Source: UBA11358 sp035652955 (GTDB taxonomy: Bacteria > Verrucomicrobiota > Verrucomicrobiia > Limisphaerales > UBA11358). Taken from it: DNA of 6,794 bases. A model generated the notes under the pieces. It was not told the origin of the DNA. It saw only the letters and a list, made by a program, of their open reading frames with translations, and did not search any database. This document shows, piece by piece, positions 5,457 to 6,794 of the stretch (position 1 is the first letter of the stretch; the number at the start of each line of letters is the position of its first letter). Made by a program: the position numbers and the translations under genes. The DNA is taken from contig DASRCU010000057.1 of NCBI GenBank assembly GCA_035652955.1, positions 1-6,794 of the forward strand, read 5' to 3'.

Positions 5457-6794
5457 TCACAACAAATCCACCGGATCAATGTCCACCGTCAGGGTGACGT
5501 CTGCCGGCAGGGAGACCGAGCGGACGATTTGCCCCAGCGCACGGCTCAGCGCGCTCATGCGCCGCGTGCGCAGCATGATTTGGTAGCGGTAAAACTGTTC
5601 GGCCCGCAGCAGCGGCGCCGGCGCCGGGCCGGAGAGGATCAAATCCGGCGGGCAGGCGCCGGCGGGCGGAGGGGTCTTTTCCAGGTCGTCGGGCGTTTGA
5701 ATTTCGCCGCCGGCTTCCAGTTTCCGCCGCAAAAATTCCGCGCTGAATTTGACCTTGTCCTCGTTGCGGCCCTTGAGCGTGAGCAGCGCCACGCGGCTGA
5801 AGGGGGGATACTTCAATTGGGCGCGAAATTCAATTTCCTGTTCGTAAAATCCGGCGTAATCATGGCGGCGCGCGTATTGAATGGCCGGATGAAACGGCGC
5901 AAAGGCCTGCACGAAAACTTCGCCTTCCACGTCACCGCGTCCGGCGCGTCCGGCCACCTGGGTGAGCAGTTGAAAGGTGCGCTCGCCGGCGCGAAAATCC
6001 GGCTGATGCAGCGCCAGGTCGGCGTAAATGATGCCCACCAGGGTGACGTTCGGGAAGTGCAGTCCCTTGGCAATCATTTGTGTGCCGACAAGGATGTCAA
6101 TTTTGCCGGCGCGAAAGTCGCCGAGCAGGCGCCGGTAATCGTCCTTGCGTTTCATCGCGTCGGCGTCCATGCGCCGGACACGCGCCTGGGGAAACAGGCG
6201 GGTCAGAGCGTCCTCCACCTTTTGCGTTCCCAAGCCGGCGTAGCGGATGGCGGGATTCCGGCATTTCTCGTTGGGGCAAACCGCCGGGACGGCCGCGCTG
6301 TGGCCACAGATGTGGCAGAGCAGTTTTTGTTCGGCCCGGTGATACGTCAGCGCGACACTGCAATTGGGGCATTGACAGACCTGGCCACATTTTTCGCATT
6401 GCAGACAGGTGGCATAGCCGCGACGGTTCAAAAACAGGATCGTCTGCTCGCCGCGCTCCAGCCGCTGATGAATGGCCTCCCTGAGCTGCGGTGAAAAAAT
6501 CAACCCGCCCTTTTCCTTCGCGGCGGCCTGGCGCATATCCACTACGCGCACACGCGGCAGGGTGCGGCGGTCCACGCGCTCCGGCAATTCCAGCAGGGTG
6601 TATTTGCCGTGTCGGGCGTTGTAATAACTTTCCAGCGAAGGGGTGGCGGAACCGAGCACCACCACGGCGTTTTCCATTTGCCCGCGCATCACCGCCACGT
6701 CGCGGGCATGATAACGCGGCGCCTCCTCCTGTTTGTAACTGGTTTCGTGCTCCTCGTCCACGATGATCAGCCCCGGCGATTGGACCGGTGCGAA
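5457..6794 (-). CDS. priA: Primosomal replication-restart helicase PriA, C-terminal part (5' end outside window)
   Basis: PriA recognises stalled or repaired replication forks and reloads the replisome with its 3'-5' helicase. About 445 C-terminal residues are visible; full-length PriA is roughly 700-800, so the DNA-binding domain and Walker A lie beyond the right edge. The frame continues past a GTG at 6761 to the edge, reading LIIVDEEH, with helicase motif II at 6747-6758. Counting from that GTG, motif III GSATPS is at 37-42, the zinc-binding region at 119-167, GTQMIAKGLHFPNVTLV (226-242) carries motif V, and QVAGRAGRG (268-276) is motif VI. The C-terminal domain includes LSGPAPAP and YRYQIMLR. 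The zinc cysteines are CX2C-X5-CX2C, then CHIC and C-X4-C; the last pair is usually CX2C. The stop is five bases from the rsmA stop. Confidence 0.95.
   Translation of the reverse strand, partial: FAPVQSPGLIIVDEEHETSYKQEEAPRYHARDVAVMRGQMENAVVVLGSATPSLESYYNARHGKYTLLELPERVDRRTLPRVRVVDMRQAAAKEKGGLIFSPQLREAIHQRLERGEQTILFLNRRGYATCLQCEKCGQVCQCPNCSVALTYHRAEQKLLCHICGHSAAVPAVCPNEKCRNPAIRYAGLGTQKVEDALTRLFPQARVRRMDADAMKRKDDYRRLLGDFRAGKIDILVGTQMIAKGLHFPNVTLVGIIYADLALHQPDFRAGERTFQLLTQVAGRAGRGDVEGEVFVQAFAPFHPAIQYARRHDYAGFYEQEIEFRAQLKYPPFSRVALLTLKGRNEDKVKFSAEFLRRKLEAGGEIQTPDDLEKTPPPAGACPPDLILSGPAPAPLLRAEQFYRYQIMLRTRRMSALSRALGQIVRSVSLPADVTLTVDIDPVDLL

Noticed and set aside
5401..5460. Bidirectional terminator between rsmA and priA
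   Set aside because: The gap is five bases; the nearby stem AATTG/CAATT is only five pairs, lies inside the rsmA coding end and has no T-run.
5529..6494. Plus-strand open frame of 321 codons opposite priA
   Set aside because: It is antisense to unmistakable PriA motifs and shows no domain of its own.
1..6794. tRNA, rRNA, CRISPR array or insertion sequence
   Set aside because: No cloverleaf, regularly spaced repeats, transposase or terminal inverted repeats were found on either strand by reading.

Overview
The window is a bacterial chromosomal segment, GC-rich except for two short AT-rich intergenic patches. It carries housekeeping genes next to a damaged mobile-element recombinase. The organism cannot be fixed from this sequence. 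High GC, a three-subunit transhydrogenase, a chromosomal-type integron integrase and the near absence of Shine-Dalgarno sequences would fit an environmental bacterium, perhaps of the PVC group (Verrucomicrobiota-like). That placement is a weak inference.

Layout. Positions 1-187 are non-coding. They hold integron core-site-like motifs (RYYYAAC at 19-25 and 142-148, a near match at 40-46) and an AT-rich inverted repeat, which together suggest an attI/promoter region for the gene that follows. Positions 188-1265 (+) encode an integron integrase (IntI) whose catalytic half is intact. Its N-terminal half lies in a different frame, separated by about 64 extra bases, so it reads as a pseudogene unless frameshifting or a sequence error is involved. 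Positions 1266-1486 are intergenic, with an AT-rich patch and several AAGTTG half-sites. Positions 1487-4468 (+) hold the complete pntAA-pntAB-pntB set for the proton-translocating NAD(P) transhydrogenase. Both internal gaps carry GC-rich hairpins. Positions 4609-5451 (+) encode rsmA (ksgA), the 16S rRNA dimethyladenosine transferase. Positions 5457-6794 (-) encode the C-terminal part of the replication-restart helicase PriA, convergent with rsmA with a 5-base gap and running off the right edge.

How the genes work together. The three pnt products form one membrane enzyme: PntAA binds NAD(H), PntAB and PntB form the proton channel, and the C-terminal domain of PntB binds NADP(H). The enzyme uses the proton gradient to make NADPH. 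rsmA (ribosome maturation) and priA (restart of stalled forks) are unrelated housekeeping functions. The integrase is the only accessory element. Its strongly G-biased coding strand and its frame break suggest an acquired and decaying integron platform. The insertion side of that platform, where cassettes would lie, is just beyond the left edge. I see no convincing new multi-gene system inside this window.
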